Source of the DNA: Murinocardiopsis flavida | Lineage (GTDB): Bacteria > Actinomycetota > Actinomycetes > Streptosporangiales > Streptosporangiaceae | DNA: 64,000 nucleotides | Reading direction: 5' to 3' | Assembly: GCF_003014485.1 (NCBI RefSeq) | Contig: NZ_PYGA01000028.1 | Span: forward strand, 21,748 to 85,747 | Shown here: positions 9,229 to 18,056 of the stretch, in pieces | How positions within the stretch are numbered: the stretch's first letter is position 1 | Layout: every line of letters starts with the position of its first letter | Made by a program: the position numbers and the translations under genes | Notes under the pieces: model-generated | Told to the model about the DNA's origin: nothing | The model's input: only the letters and a program-made list of their open reading frames with translations | Database searches by the model: none

Positions 9229-10092
9229 TTAGCCGTCCTGGGCCGCGGCGAGGAAGGCGCCGATGCGGGCGGCGATCTCCGGGTAGTCCGCGCCGAACCA
9301 GACGAGGTGGGTGTCGGCCCGGCTCTCGACCAACTCCGCGTCGGGGAGCGCCGCCACCAGCGATTCGGCCTGCGCGAAGGGGACGGCGCCGTCCTTGCGG
9401 GTGGCGACGACCAGTGTCGGCTGCGCGGGGACGGGCCGGAGCACGTGCGTCCCCCGCCGCAGGTCGTTGCGGAAGCCGCGCCCGGAGCGCATCCCGCCGA
9501 ACAGGGCCGCCAGCGCCGCCCGCTGCCCGCCGTCCAGGCGGGCGAGCACCTCCCCCGCCGGTTCGGTGGACAGCGACCCCAGCATGGCGCGCAGCCCGAT
9601 GCCGGGTGCCAGCCGCATCAGCAGCCGTGTGGCGGCCCAGGTCATGCGCTCCACATCGGGGTCGAACACGATCCGGCCGGCGGCCCGGGTGCGCGGGTCG
9701 GGCCATGGGAGCAGGCCCACGGCGCTCTCCAGGACGATCCTGCGCACGAACCCGGGGTGGCGGGCGGCGAGCGCGAGCGCGGTCGGCCCGCCACCCGAGG
9801 TCCCCGCGACGGCCGCGACGTGGTCGATGCCGAGGCGTCCGCCGAGTTCGCGGACCGCGTCGGCGAAGCCTTCGGGGGTGGTCCCGGTGGTGATGGGTGT
9901 GCGTCCGTAGCCCGGCCGCGAGACGGCGAGCACCGTGTGGGCGGCGAAGGCGTCCTCGCCCACGGGCAGGCCCGCCCGCATGTGCCCGCCATGCAGCACC
10001 ACCACGACCGGCGCATCGCGGCGTTCCAGTCGGTACTCGATCGGCCCGGCACCGAGGAACACGGTCGTGGTGGGGAGGTCCGAAGCGAGCAT
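9229..10092 (-). CDS. Alpha/beta hydrolase
   Basis: 287 residues with the alpha/beta-hydrolase layout. The oxyanion segment is VVVLHGGH (about 29-36) and the nucleophile elbow is AGTSGGGPTA (about 95-104). A likely acid lies in ATRKDGAVPF, and the catalytic His is in ADTHLVWFG near the C-terminus. A 285-bp gap (8944-9228) separates it from the beta-propeller gene and holds no visible gene. A symmetric site lies 17 bp upstream of its start. The substrate cannot be told from sequence. Confidence 0.85.
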   Translation of the reverse strand: MLASDLPTTTVFLGAGPIEYRLERRDAPVVVVLHGGHMRAGLPVGEDAFAAHTVLAVSRPGYGRTPITTGTTPEGFADAVRELGGRLGIDHVAAVAGTSGGGPTALALAARHPGFVRRIVLESAVGLLPWPDPRTRAAGRIVFDPDVERMTWAATRLLMRLAPGIGLRAMLGSLSTEPAGEVLARLDGGQRAALAALFGGMRSGRGFRNDLRRGTHVLRPVPAQPTLVVATRKDGAVPFAQAESLVAALPDAELVESRADTHLVWFGADYPEIAARIGAFLAAAQDG

Positions 10093-10108
10093 GAGACGTC
10101 ACCCTCCG

Positions 10109-10126
10109 TTGTTCCACGTGGAACAA
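10109..10126. promoter_or_regulatory. 18-bp perfect palindrome (parS-like or operator)
   Basis: TTGTTCCACGTGGAACAA is a perfect 18-bp palindrome, centred 25 bp upstream of the hydrolase start. It differs from the ParB-binding parS consensus (TGTTTCACGTGAAACA) at one symmetric pair. It could be a variant parS or a regulator site for the hydrolase gene. Confidence 0.6.
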
Positions 10127-10246
10127 TCGCCTGATCAGTGCGGCGGGAGGGGGTCTCCAACCGCAGAGGCGCCGCCCCCGGCGCACGGCCCGCGCAGCCG
10201 GGTCCCGTCATCCTAGGCCGTCCGGAATCGGGCGGGCCCGGGGCCC

Positions 10247-10861
10247 TCAGAGCAGCGGCCCGAGCGCGCGGCGCAGGTCGTCCGGGCGGCGGAAAAGCAC
10301 GGCGGGCATCCCGGCGGCATGCGCCGCCCGGACGTTGCGGGGCGCATCGTCCAGGAACAGGCACCGCCCGACCGGGACACCGGCCAGCGCGGCGGCCGCC
10401 CGGTAGACGCGCGGGTCGGGCTTTGCCGCACCCAGCCGCGAGGAGTTGAGCACGCCGTCGAACGCGTCCGCGATCCCCAGGGCCGCCAGGTCGGTGTCGA
10501 GCCGGCTGGTCGCGTTGGTCACCAGGACGACGGGGACGCGGGCGCGCGCCCGCGTGAGCAGGTCGAGGACCTCGGCGTCGATACTGCCGCTGCTCGCGGA
10601 CCACGCCCGCACCAGCGCGCGGGAGCGGTCGGCCGAGCCGCAGGCGGCGGCCAGCGCGGCCGCGACACCGGACCGCCACTGCTCGTCGGTGACCACGCCG
10701 GTGATGGCGGGGACCAGGCGCTCCGGGGCGAACGCGACGGACGCGACCGTGCCCGGCGGCAGGCCGTTGGCGGCGTCCAGGCTGCTGAACTGGTCGGCCG
10801 CGAAATGCCGGAGGACCCCGTCGAGGTCGCACAGCACCGCGCGCGGAATAGGCTCGTCCAT
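10247..10861 (-). CDS. HAD-superfamily hydrolase
   Basis: 204 residues. Motif I is LCDLDGVL near residue 12, motif II is VLVTNAT, the conserved Lys is in GAAKPDPRVY, and motif III/IV is FLDDAPRNV. The size and the small alpha-helical cap fit the HAD-IA phosphatase class. I chose ATG 10861 because motif I begins about 10 residues later; the frame is open further upstream but without family similarity. No partner gene indicates the substrate. The 313-bp gap to the next gene (10862-11174) contains only the operator noted at 11093. Confidence 0.85.
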   Translation of the reverse strand: MDEPIPRAVLCDLDGVLRHFAADQFSSLDAANGLPPGTVASVAFAPERLVPAITGVVTDEQWRSGVAAALAAACGSADRSRALVRAWSASSGSIDAEVLDLLTRARARVPVVLVTNATSRLDTDLAALGIADAFDGVLNSSRLGAAKPDPRVYRAAAALAGVPVGRCLFLDDAPRNVRAAHAAGMPAVLFRRPDDLRRALGPLL

Positions 10862-11092
10862 GGCGGGTACAGTGCCACACCGGCCGGGGCCGCCATCGCG
10901 CGGCCCCGCGGCCCGCAGTCCGCTCGCCCGCTGGGGCACAGTTGTCGACGCAACGGGCAGGCCCACGGCCCTGGCGCCCCGGGGCCGTGCAGGCACCCTC
11001 GCCCCCGGCGGACCACCGGCGCCGGGCGGGCGGCGCTCCGTGCGTCGACGCCACCGCGCGCCCTGGGGCGCGCGAACGTTGCCCGGATCACA

Positions 11093-11108
11093 TACCATCT
11101 GGTCGGTA
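11093..11108 (+). promoter_or_regulatory. Candidate TetR operator before acyl-CoA dehydrogenase operon
   Basis: TACCATCTGGTCGGTA is an imperfect inverted repeat close to the ACCGAC-type TetR operators common before actinobacterial acyl-CoA catabolic genes. It lies 66 bp upstream of the first dehydrogenase. No TetR gene is adjacent, so a distant regulator would be needed. Confidence 0.45.
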
Positions 11109-11174
11109 CACCTCGGTCGCGCCCTGCGGCCAGGACACCGGAGGCACGCAGCATCCCGGCCCCAGGGAGGACCC

Positions 11175-12371
11175 GTGACCGACCCCGCGCCCCTCGACGC
11201 CGCCGCGGCACGGGCCCGTGTCGCCGAGTTCGTCGCCGCCCACGATCCGCGCACCACCGACCCCGCCGCGTTCCTCGGCGCACGCTTCGACGCCGGTCTC
11301 GCCTGGGTCCACTTCCCCGAAGGCGCCGGCGGCCTGGGCGCACCCCGCGCGCTCCAGCCGACGATCGACGCCGAGTTCGCCCGGCTGGGCGCCGCACCCG
11401 TCCAACGCGAGGGCCTTGTCATCGGCCTCGGCATGGCGGCACCCACGATCCTCGCCTTCGGCACCCCCGCGCAGCGCTACCGCTACCTCCGCCCGCTCTA
11501 CACCGGCGAGGAGGTGTGGTGCCAGCTCTTCAGCGAGCCGGGGGCCGGGTCGGACCTCGCGGCGCTGGGCACCCGGGCGGTCCGCGACGGCGACTCCTGG
11601 ATCCTCAACGGGCAGAAGGTGTGGACGTCGCTGGCGCACCGGGCACGCTGGGCGATCCTGATCGCACGCACAGACCCCGACCTGCCCAAGCACCGCGGCA
11701 TCAGCTACTTCATCTGCGACATGCACTCCCCCGGTGTCGAGGTGCGCCCGCTGCGCCAGCTCACCGGCGAGGCGGAGTTCAACGAGGTGTACCTGACCGA
11801 CGTGCGCATCGCCGACTCCCAGCGGCTCGGCGAGCCCGGTGAGGGGTGGCGGGTCGCGCAGACCACCCTGATGAACGAGCGGGTGTCCATCGCCGGCCAC
11901 GCCGAGCCCCGCGAAGGCGGCGTCATCGCCCTGGTCACCGAACTGTGGCGGACCCGCCCCGAATTGCGCACCCCCGGTCTGCACGACACCCTGCTGCGGC
12001 TGTGGGTGGACGCCGAGGCCGCGCGCCTGACCAAGGAGCGGCTGCGCCAGCAGCTCGCAGCGGGGCAGCCCGGCCCCGAGGGCTCCGCGGCGAAACTGTC
12101 GTTCGCCCGCATCAACCAGGAGGTCGCCGGGCTGGAACTCGACCTGCTCGGCGGCGAAGGACTCACCTACGACGACTGGTCGTTCCGCCGCCCGGCGGGG
12201 ATCCCGTTCGCGGAGCGGGTGCCCGGCTTCCACTACCTCCGGACCAAGGGCAACTCGATCGAGGGCGGGACCTCCGAGATCCTGCGCACCATCATCGCCG
12301 AACGGGTCCTCGGCCTGCCCGCCGAACCCCGCACCGACAAGGACACCGCCTGGAAGGACCTCCCCCGATGA
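11175..12371 (+). CDS. Acyl-CoA dehydrogenase (subunit 1 of pair)
   Basis: 398 residues of the acyl-CoA dehydrogenase fold. FAD/substrate segments are CQLFSEPGAGSDLA (about 115-128) and GQKVWTS (about 145-151). The C-terminal helical domain ends with the FAD-contact region GNSIEGGTSEILRTIIAERVLGL. The start is GTG 11175, placed 4 bp after AGGGAGG. Its stop overlaps the next dehydrogenase start (ATGA). Such adjacent non-identical dehydrogenases in actinobacteria form heterotetramers of the FadE28-FadE29 kind used in sterol side-chain and other branched acyl-CoA degradation. The exact substrate is not shown by sequence. Confidence 0.9.
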   Translation: MTDPAPLDAAAARARVAEFVAAHDPRTTDPAAFLGARFDAGLAWVHFPEGAGGLGAPRALQPTIDAEFARLGAAPVQREGLVIGLGMAAPTILAFGTPAQRYRYLRPLYTGEEVWCQLFSEPGAGSDLAALGTRAVRDGDSWILNGQKVWTSLAHRARWAILIARTDPDLPKHRGISYFICDMHSPGVEVRPLRQLTGEAEFNEVYLTDVRIADSQRLGEPGEGWRVAQTTLMNERVSIAGHAEPREGGVIALVTELWRTRPELRTPGLHDTLLRLWVDAEAARLTKERLRQQLAAGQPGPEGSAAKLSFARINQEVAGLELDLLGGEGLTYDDWSFRRPAGIPFAERVPGFHYLRTKGNSIEGGTSEILRTIIAERVLGLPAEPRTDKDTAWKDLPR

Positions 12372-13564
12372 GCGCCGACCCCGTCCCCGCCGACCTCGAC
12401 CTGCTGTACGACGACGTCGAGGAAGGGCTCCGCGCGAGTGTGCGGTCGCTGCTGGCCGACCGCTGCCCGTGGTCGGCCGTCCTGGAGCGGGTCGAGACCG
12501 ACGCGCCCACCGACGTCGCGCTGTGGAAGGAGCTGGCCGCCATGGGGGTGGCCGGGCTGCCCGTCCCCGAGCGCCTCGGCGGCGCGGGGGCGACCCTGCG
12601 CGAGACCGCCGTCGCGGCGGAGGAGCTGGGGCGCGCGGTCGCGCCCGTCCCGTTCCTCGGCAGCGCGGTGCTCGCCACGACGGCACTGCTGGCAGCGGGC
12701 GGCGAGGCCGCTGACGGCGCACTCGCGCGCCTCGCCTCGGGGGAGGTGTCGGCGGCGCTGGCCGTTCCGCTGGCGACCGCGCCCGACACCCCGTTCCCGC
12801 AGACGGTGCGCTACGCCCCGGGTGCGCCCGGCAGCACCAGTTCCCCGGACAGTCCCGCTGATGGACGCGCGGCGTCCGGCACCCTCACCGGCGAGGTAGG
12901 CGGGGTCGCCGACGCCAGCACCGCGGGGATCCTCGTCGTCCCCGCGGTCGGCGCCGACGGCCCCGGCCTGTACCTGGTCGAAGCCGACTCCTCGGTCCGC
13001 CTCCCTGTGACCTCCCTCGACCTGACCCGCCCCTTGGCGACGGTACGGTTCGACGGCGCCGCGGCCCGCCCGGTCGCCACCGGCCCCGCGGCGGCCGACG
13101 CGCTGCACACCGCCCTGGTGAGCGGCGCGGCGGTCCTCGCGTCCGAGCAGTTGGGGGTCGCCGAATGGGCGCTGACGACGACCGTCGACTACCTCAAGAC
13201 CCGGTACCAGTTCGGTCGGCCAGTGGGGTCCTTCCAAGCGGTCAAGCACCGCCTGGCCGACCTGTGGGTGGCGGTGTCCCAGGCCCGTGCTGTGGCGCGC
13301 AACGCGGCGAGCGCCGCCGTCCACGGCGGTCCCGAGGCGGCGCTCGACGCCGCGCTCGCGCAGGCGTTCGTGTCGGACACGGCGGTGCTCGCGGCCGAGG
13401 AGGCGGTGCAGTTGCACGGTGGAATCGGCTTCACCTGGGAACACCCCACCCACCTCTACCTCAAGCGGGCGAAGGCCGACGCGCTCGCCCTGGGGTCGGC
13501 CGACCGCCACCGCATGACGATCGCCCGCCTGGCCGACCTGCCTCCCGCCCAGTGGGAGGCGTGA
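12368..13564 (+). CDS. Acyl-CoA dehydrogenase (subunit 2 of pair)
   Basis: 398 residues, the same length as its partner and translationally coupled to it. The N-terminal and C-terminal helical domains are clear (LKTRYQFGRPVGSFQAVKHR, then LHGGIGFTWEH near the end, which holds the region of the catalytic Glu). The central beta domain is poorly conserved and has a Ser/Pro/Ala-rich insert (about 155-180), as in the non-canonical subunit of alpha2beta2 FadE pairs. The FAD-binding motif seen in subunit 1 is not evident here, which supports shared active sites between the two proteins. The final codons are followed by a 259-bp stretch without a gene. Confidence 0.87.
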   Translation: MSADPVPADLDLLYDDVEEGLRASVRSLLADRCPWSAVLERVETDAPTDVALWKELAAMGVAGLPVPERLGGAGATLRETAVAAEELGRAVAPVPFLGSAVLATTALLAAGGEAADGALARLASGEVSAALAVPLATAPDTPFPQTVRYAPGAPGSTSSPDSPADGRAASGTLTGEVGGVADASTAGILVVPAVGADGPGLYLVEADSSVRLPVTSLDLTRPLATVRFDGAAARPVATGPAAADALHTALVSGAAVLASEQLGVAEWALTTTVDYLKTRYQFGRPVGSFQAVKHRLADLWVAVSQARAVARNAASAAVHGGPEAALDAALAQAFVSDTAVLAAEEAVQLHGGIGFTWEHPTHLYLKRAKADALALGSADRHRMTIARLADLPPAQWEA

Positions 13565-13823
13565 CCCCGGCGGCCGCCCGCGAGACGGCCCCGCCCGCTC
13601 CGAAACGCCCACGGCACGCGGCGCGACACCGGAGCGACGCGCACACGCGTCCGGACGAACACGCAGGTCCGGGCGAGTACGAGTCGGGTAAGCGCGCGGG
13701 ACCGGACACCCGCACTGTTCCTGGTGAACACATCGGACCGGGCGGACACACGTGCCAGCGTCCGTGCCACGGTGAGCACCGGCCGGCCGGTCGGTGTGCC
13801 GCACCCACTGCACGGAGGAACTG

Positions 13824-14645
13824 ATGCCCGATCCCTTCTCGCCCGACGGCGCAACGATCGTCGTCACCGGCGGCGCGAGCGGGATCGGCCGCGCCCTTGT
13901 CGAGCGGTTCCTCTCCGAAGGGGCCGCGCACGTGTTCGTGGCCGACCTCGACCCCGAGCACTGCGCCGCCGTCGCGTCCGCGCTCGGTGAGCGCGCGCAC
14001 GCCATCGCCCTGGACGCCACCGACCCCGCCGCCGTCCGCTCGGCCGTCGACCGGATCGACACGATCGCGGGACCGATCGACCTGTGGTGCTCCAACGCCG
14101 GTGTCGCGCGCGGCGACGGGCTCGGCACGGACGCCGACTGGGAGGCGTCCTGGCGGATCCACGTCCTCGCGCACCTGCACGTGGTGCGCGCGCTGTTCCC
14201 GCGCATGGCCGAGCGGGGACGCGGGCACCTGCTCGTGACCGCGTCGGCGGCCGGGCTGCTCACCCAGCTCGACTGCGCCCCCTACACCGTCACCAAGCAC
14301 GGCGCGGTCGCCCTCGCCGAATGGCTTGCCATGAACCACGGCGACGAGGGGATCGGCGTCTCGTGCCTGTGCCCGCAGGGGGTCAACACGCCCATGACAG
14401 CGGATGACGGGCCCGGCGCGGCCACCCGGCTCGGCGGCGACTACATCGAGCCGGCCGACGTCGCGTCCGCCGTGGTCGACGCGCTCGCGGAGGGCCGGTT
14501 CCTGATCCTGCCGCACGCCCAGGCCGCCGAGTTCGAGCGGAACCGCGCCGCTGACCGCGACCGCTGGCTCGCCGGGATGCGCCGAGCCCGCGCCCGCCTG
14601 CACACCCAGGAAGCCGCCCGCGAAAGCCCCGAGTCGCGCGCGTAG
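13824..14645 (+). CDS. Short-chain dehydrogenase/reductase
   Basis: 273 residues. The cofactor motif is TGGASGIG (about 12-19), then SNAG, and the catalytic YTVTK (Y and K spaced correctly), preceded by TASAAG, which supplies the Ser. Asp in ADLDPEH suggests NAD preference. ATG 13824 follows GGAGGA by 4 nt. It lies 259 bp after the acyl-CoA dehydrogenase pair in the same direction and may act on the same pathway as a hydroxyacyl dehydrogenase. The preceding gap (13565-13823) shows no gene. Confidence 0.88.
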   Translation: MPDPFSPDGATIVVTGGASGIGRALVERFLSEGAAHVFVADLDPEHCAAVASALGERAHAIALDATDPAAVRSAVDRIDTIAGPIDLWCSNAGVARGDGLGTDADWEASWRIHVLAHLHVVRALFPRMAERGRGHLLVTASAAGLLTQLDCAPYTVTKHGAVALAEWLAMNHGDEGIGVSCLCPQGVNTPMTADDGPGAATRLGGDYIEPADVASAVVDALAEGRFLILPHAQAAEFERNRAADRDRWLAGMRRARARLHTQEAARESPESRA

Positions 14646-14742
14646 ACAATTCGCGCGTTCTAATCACCTTCATCCCCGCGTGCGCGGTGCTTGGCAGCAG
14701 ACCCCGTCGCGCTGTGGCTGGTCTCCAGTTCGTGCACGAGTG

Positions 14743-14934
14743 CTACAGGGCGCCGGTCTTCACTGCGGCGAGCACAGCAGCCCACTGGGCGGACGGCGCC
14801 ACGATGCACCCGGCCTCACGGTTCTGGGTGTCACGCACCGCTGAGAGTTCAGGGACACTGGCCACTTCAACGCAGTTGCCCCCGTGGTCGCCGCTGTAGC
14901 TGGACTTCCGCCACTCAAGAGCGCTCACTTTCAA
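14743..14934 (-). CDS. DUF397 small protein
   Basis: 63 residues with the DUF397 signature: WRKSSYSGDHGGNCVEVA near the N-terminus, then VRDTQNREAG and a C-terminal W in PSAQWAAVL. Its start lies inside the 3' end of the upstream XRE gene (20-bp overlap), so the two are co-translated. In streptomycetes, DUF397 proteins pair with WhiJ-type XRE regulators and modulate their DNA binding. Confidence 0.92.
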   Translation of the reverse strand: MKVSALEWRKSSYSGDHGGNCVEVASVPELSAVRDTQNREAGCIVAPSAQWAAVLAAVKTGAL

Positions 14935-15736
14935 GCCCCTTCCGTGTCACATGTAGCAGGTCCAGTGATCTCGCTGGAGAAAGCGCTACACCTTGAAGAT
15001 CGCCAAACGTTAGAGCCAAGCGCCGAACTTGGCTCGTGTCGTGCACCATCGTGCCACCAACAGCATCCTCCACATACAGCAGATCCTGATCACTGGGCAG
15101 CGTCAACAAGGTGAAGGACCCTGTCCGACCCGGACGGCGCTGAGCATCGTTGGGGATGACCTGCACTCTCACTGAGTGAGTTCCTGTCATCCCGATCAAC
15201 TTAGTCAGTTGATCGATCATGATCTGGGCTGAACCCACCTGAACGTTGACAGTCCACTCATTGAGGATTGCAATCATGGCCGGAGATGTGGGCGCATCCC
15301 AAATCATCTGACGCTTCATTCGTCCTTGGACGCTTTCCTCGATCCGATCGGCTGTAGCAACGCTGTTCCCATCCTGAAGGATGGTTCGGCAGTACTCCTC
15401 TGTCTGCAAGAGCCCGGGGATTGGAGCGAGCGAGTACTCGCGAACCACGGACGCCTGACGCTCCGCCTCGATCAGGTCAGCCATCCAGTTTGGATACATC
15501 TGACGCTGGCTGATTTCGGCCCATGCCCGTATGAGTTGACCACCGGCCTCAAGCGTCCGGTCGAGACTCTCGACCATGTCGCGTTTCGGCTTTCGGGTGC
15601 CCCGCTCATACCCACTTATCAGTGGGCGCGAAGCATGAATTGCAGAGGCTAGTTCGCCCTGGGAGAGGGCCAGATTCGTCCGTAGGCGCCGGACTTCGGC
15701 CCCGAACTTGGACCATGCTGCGGTCGGTTGACTCAT
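14915..15736 (-). CDS. WhiJ-like XRE regulator (HTH + DUF5753)
   Basis: 273 residues. The N-terminal XRE helix-turn-helix spans about residues 12-65 (LALSQGELASAIHASRPLIS). The DUF5753 domain follows, with the typical YSLAPIPGLLQTEEYCR near 97-113 and LTLPSDQDLLYVED near 215. This domain layout is the WhiJ family. It overlaps the DUF397 gene and is divergent from an ATPase gene 375 bp away, the standard three-part WhiJ locus. Base composition is lower in GC than the flanking genes, suggesting transfer as a unit. The gap 15737-16000 probably holds both promoters; no clear gene is visible there. Confidence 0.92.
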   Translation of the reverse strand: MSQPTAAWSKFGAEVRRLRTNLALSQGELASAIHASRPLISGYERGTRKPKRDMVESLDRTLEAGGQLIRAWAEISQRQMYPNWMADLIEAERQASVVREYSLAPIPGLLQTEEYCRTILQDGNSVATADRIEESVQGRMKRQMIWDAPTSPAMIAILNEWTVNVQVGSAQIMIDQLTKLIGMTGTHSVRVQVIPNDAQRRPGRTGSFTLLTLPSDQDLLYVEDAVGGTMVHDTSQVRRLALTFGDLQGVALSPARSLDLLHVTRKGLESERS

Positions 15737-16000
15737 GCTGCCAACTTCCTGCTACAGATACGTAACCAAATGGTACTTACCGTTCGCGAATATTCACAAC
15801 GCAATGAAACAACTGGCTTGGGATTCTTTGTAGCGCGAATGTTGGTGGAGCACGAGGAAGTCCAAGAAGGTCGTACACATTCGGCTGGCCAGGAAGCCAA
15901 ACCCGAACGGACGCCCTGACATAGGAGCGGCCCTGTCCGGTGCGTCACCACCGAGCAGGGCCTTAGCTCCTCTACCTGATACGCCCAGGAATGAGGAACC

Positions 16001-16114
16001 ATGTCGAACCTTACCGAGCGGCACATTGTGCACCGCGTCCGGGATTCCCGGCGTCGGAGGCGCTCCCGGATCCGCCCTTACCTGCCCCGCCGGACCGGGG
16101 TGGTGCAGCCGTGA
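16001..16114 (+). CDS. Small Arg-rich protein (leader of ATPase gene)
   Basis: A 37-codon frame starting ATG after GAGGAACC. The product is very basic (RVRDSRRRRRSRIRPY). Its stop overlaps the GTG start of the ATPase gene (GTGA), so ribosomes reading it would re-initiate on the next gene. It may be a coupling leader rather than a functional peptide. Confidence 0.5.
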   Translation: MSNLTERHIVHRVRDSRRRRRSRIRPYLPRRTGVVQP

Positions 16115-16542
16115 GCACCGCTGCCCCCGCCCTCGCCGTGGTCCACACTGCGGTCTTCGCCGCCGTGCCCGCCCAGGTGGGCTCCGCCCGCGCCTGGGCC
16201 GTCACCACTTCCGGCCTGCCCGACGATGCTGCGGCCGATCTCGCCCTCATCACCTCCGAACTCGCCACCAATGCCTGCCGCCATTCGTGCTCGGCGCGGC
16301 CCGGCGGCGCCTACACCCTCACCCTCACCCGCCACGAGGACCGGGTGCGCATCACCGTCACCGACGCCGGCCCCCGAGCGGTGGGCGCAGGACGCCGACC
16401 CCAACCCGCGACCGGAGCGGAGGAGTCCGGGCGCGGCCTGGCCCTGGTCGCCGCGTTCGCTCACGCCTGGGGCGTGGACAACGACACCGGCGGCACCCGG
16501 GTCTGGGCCGAGGTCCGCACCGCCCCGGACGCCGGGGCCTAG
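16111..16542 (+). CDS. HATPase-c / RsbW-like anti-sigma kinase-type ATP-binding protein
   Basis: 143 residues with the GHKL ATP fold. The N-box is SELATNACRHS (about 47-57), the G1 box TDAGPRA and the G2 region GRGLALVAAFAHAWG, followed by a closing DNDTGGTRVWAEV strand. GTG 16111 is chosen because it sits in a GTGA overlap with the preceding small frame and gives the normal family length. Such ATPases accompany WhiJ/DUF397 genes in actinomycetes and may act as anti-sigma or protein-binding modules. The sigma-like gene downstream is a possible partner, which is inference. Confidence 0.86.
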   Translation: MSTAAPALAVVHTAVFAAVPAQVGSARAWAVTTSGLPDDAAADLALITSELATNACRHSCSARPGGAYTLTLTRHEDRVRITVTDAGPRAVGAGRRPQPATGAEESGRGLALVAAFAHAWGVDNDTGGTRVWAEVRTAPDAGA

Positions 16543-16544
16543 CG

Positions 16545-16832
16545 GTGGCCGCGCTGACCCGGGCCCGGCTCTCGCGGGAGTGGGGCCACGCCTGGCTGAT
16601 CACCGGCCCCACCCCGGGGCGGATGTACACCGCGAGTCGGCTGCGCCCCCGCGCGGGCGGCCCGAACCACCTCTCGGTGCACACGCTGCGGGGGCTGCGC
16701 ACCCGGCTGGAGCAGATCGACACCGACGAGCGCGACCCGGTCCTGCCCCGGCTGCGTCCCGCGCTGCCCCGGCGCGACCGCACCACGCGCTACTTCCGCG
16801 TGCCCCCGGGCACCGCGCACCACCCTCGCTGA
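16545..16832 (+). CDS. Conserved-looking hypothetical protein
   Basis: 95 residues starting GTG 3 nt after the ATPase stop, so in the same operon. It is basic, with no transmembrane segment. Notable segments are LSREWGHAWLITGP and LRGLRTRLEQIDTDE, suggesting a small helical domain. I do not recognise a family. The 177-bp gap that follows contains an imperfect direct repeat of GGCTGATCGCAGACCGCG at about 16830 and 16885. Confidence 0.6.
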   Translation: MAALTRARLSREWGHAWLITGPTPGRMYTASRLRPRAGGPNHLSVHTLRGLRTRLEQIDTDERDPVLPRLRPALPRRDRTTRYFRVPPGTAHHPR

Positions 16833-17009
16833 TCGCAGACCGCGCCCGGCCACACCACTGGCTAACCCCAGCTGGACACTCCCGGCTGATCGCAGACCGC
16901 GTCCGGCCCCGCCGCCACCCCTCCCACGCGGGGCCGGGCGCCCACGACCCGTACCAACCCACGCCCCGACCCCCGCAGGTCCGGGCGCCCACACCCCCGG
17001 GAGACCGGC

Positions 17010-18050
17010 ATGCCCCCGCCCACCGGCACCCCGCACACAGCACTCGCGGACCCGGCCGAACCCACCGACACCGCCGAACCCACCGACGCCGCCGACCCCG
17101 CCGACCCCGCCGACCCAGGCGAGACCACCGCCCGCACGCCCGCCGCCCGCGCCGACTCCGGTGCCCCCGCCAAGCCCGGAGATCCCGGAGAATCCGCCGA
17201 GCCCAGCGGCCCGGAGGACCAGCCCTTGCGCCACGGCTACACCGCCCGCGCCCTCGCCCGCCTGGCCAACTACGCCGCCACCCAGTACCGCTACCCCACC
17301 CCGCTGCCCTGGGAGGAGCGCCGCGACGCCGCCTGGTCGGCCATCGCCGAACACCTCTACACCGCCACCGAACCCCCCGCCTACTGGGACCTCATCCGCG
17401 CCGGGTGGAACACCATCACCGCCCACACCCGCAGGCACCGCTCCACCCACGGCCAAACCGCCCACGGGTCGGCCCCGCAGTTCCACCGCTACTGGATGCT
17501 CGCCGCCACCCCCACCGCAAGCCCCGAAGACCGCGTCGTGGAACGCCTGGCCCTCGACCAGATCTGGGCCGCGCTATCACCCCGCAACCAGGAACTCATC
17601 CGCGCCCTCGACGACCACGGCGACTACACCACCGCCGCCGAATCCCTCGGCCTGCCGGTGTCCAGCTTCTACTCCCTGATCTCCCGCGCCCGGCGCGCCT
17701 TCACCGCGCTGTGGCTGGAAGGCGAAACCCCCACAAGGGCGTGGGGCAACGACGTTCGCACCGGACGCGACCGGCCCAAGCACGTCACCACCACCGCCCG
17801 CCAACGCACCCGCAAACGGCACCGCGACCAGACCACCGACACGACGTCCGGAACCCCGGCCCCCGCACGGGCGCCCCGCAACCGCCGCGACATCGGCACC
17901 ACCGACACCGAACTCCTCACCCGCCACGCCAACGGCGAGAGCTACCGCGAAATCGCCGACACCCTGCCCATCGGCCCCACCGCCGTGCGCACCCGCATCC
18001 TCAACGCCTTCAAGGCCACCGCCGAGCCCCGCCAGCACCCACCCCACTGA
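17010..18050 (+). CDS. Sigma-70 region-4-like HTH protein
   Basis: 346 residues. The N-terminal 70 residues are low-complexity Pro/Ala/Asp (PADPADPADP). A helical domain resembling sigma region 2 follows (about 78-160). A region-4-like HTH lies at about 190-232 (LSPRNQELIRALDDHG; AAESLGLPVSSFYSLISRA), and a second HTH near the C-terminus at about 305-338 (NGESYREIADTLPIGPTAVR). ATG 17010 follows GGGAG. A near-identical C-terminal copy runs off the window at 63717-64000. In both copies the stop is followed directly by CRISPR sequence. It may be a divergent ECF-type factor controlled by the ATPase upstream. Confidence 0.72.
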   Translation: MPPPTGTPHTALADPAEPTDTAEPTDAADPADPADPGETTARTPAARADSGAPAKPGDPGESAEPSGPEDQPLRHGYTARALARLANYAATQYRYPTPLPWEERRDAAWSAIAEHLYTATEPPAYWDLIRAGWNTITAHTRRHRSTHGQTAHGSAPQFHRYWMLAATPTASPEDRVVERLALDQIWAALSPRNQELIRALDDHGDYTTAAESLGLPVSSFYSLISRARRAFTALWLEGETPTRAWGNDVRTGRDRPKHVTTTARQRTRKRHRDQTTDTTSGTPAPARAPRNRRDIGTTDTELLTRHANGESYREIADTLPIGPTAVRTRILNAFKATAEPRQHPPH

Positions 18051-18056
18051 CCAGAC

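Noticed and set aside
6316..10134. A 1272-codon plus-strand frame opposite the beta-propeller and hydrolase genes
   Set aside because: Antisense shadow; the opposite strand has blade repeats and a hydrolase triad.
13565..13823. Frames in the gap before the SDR gene as a small gene
   Set aside because: Composition is dominated by Arg/Thr/Pro shadows, there is no RBS and the SDR start has its own RBS.
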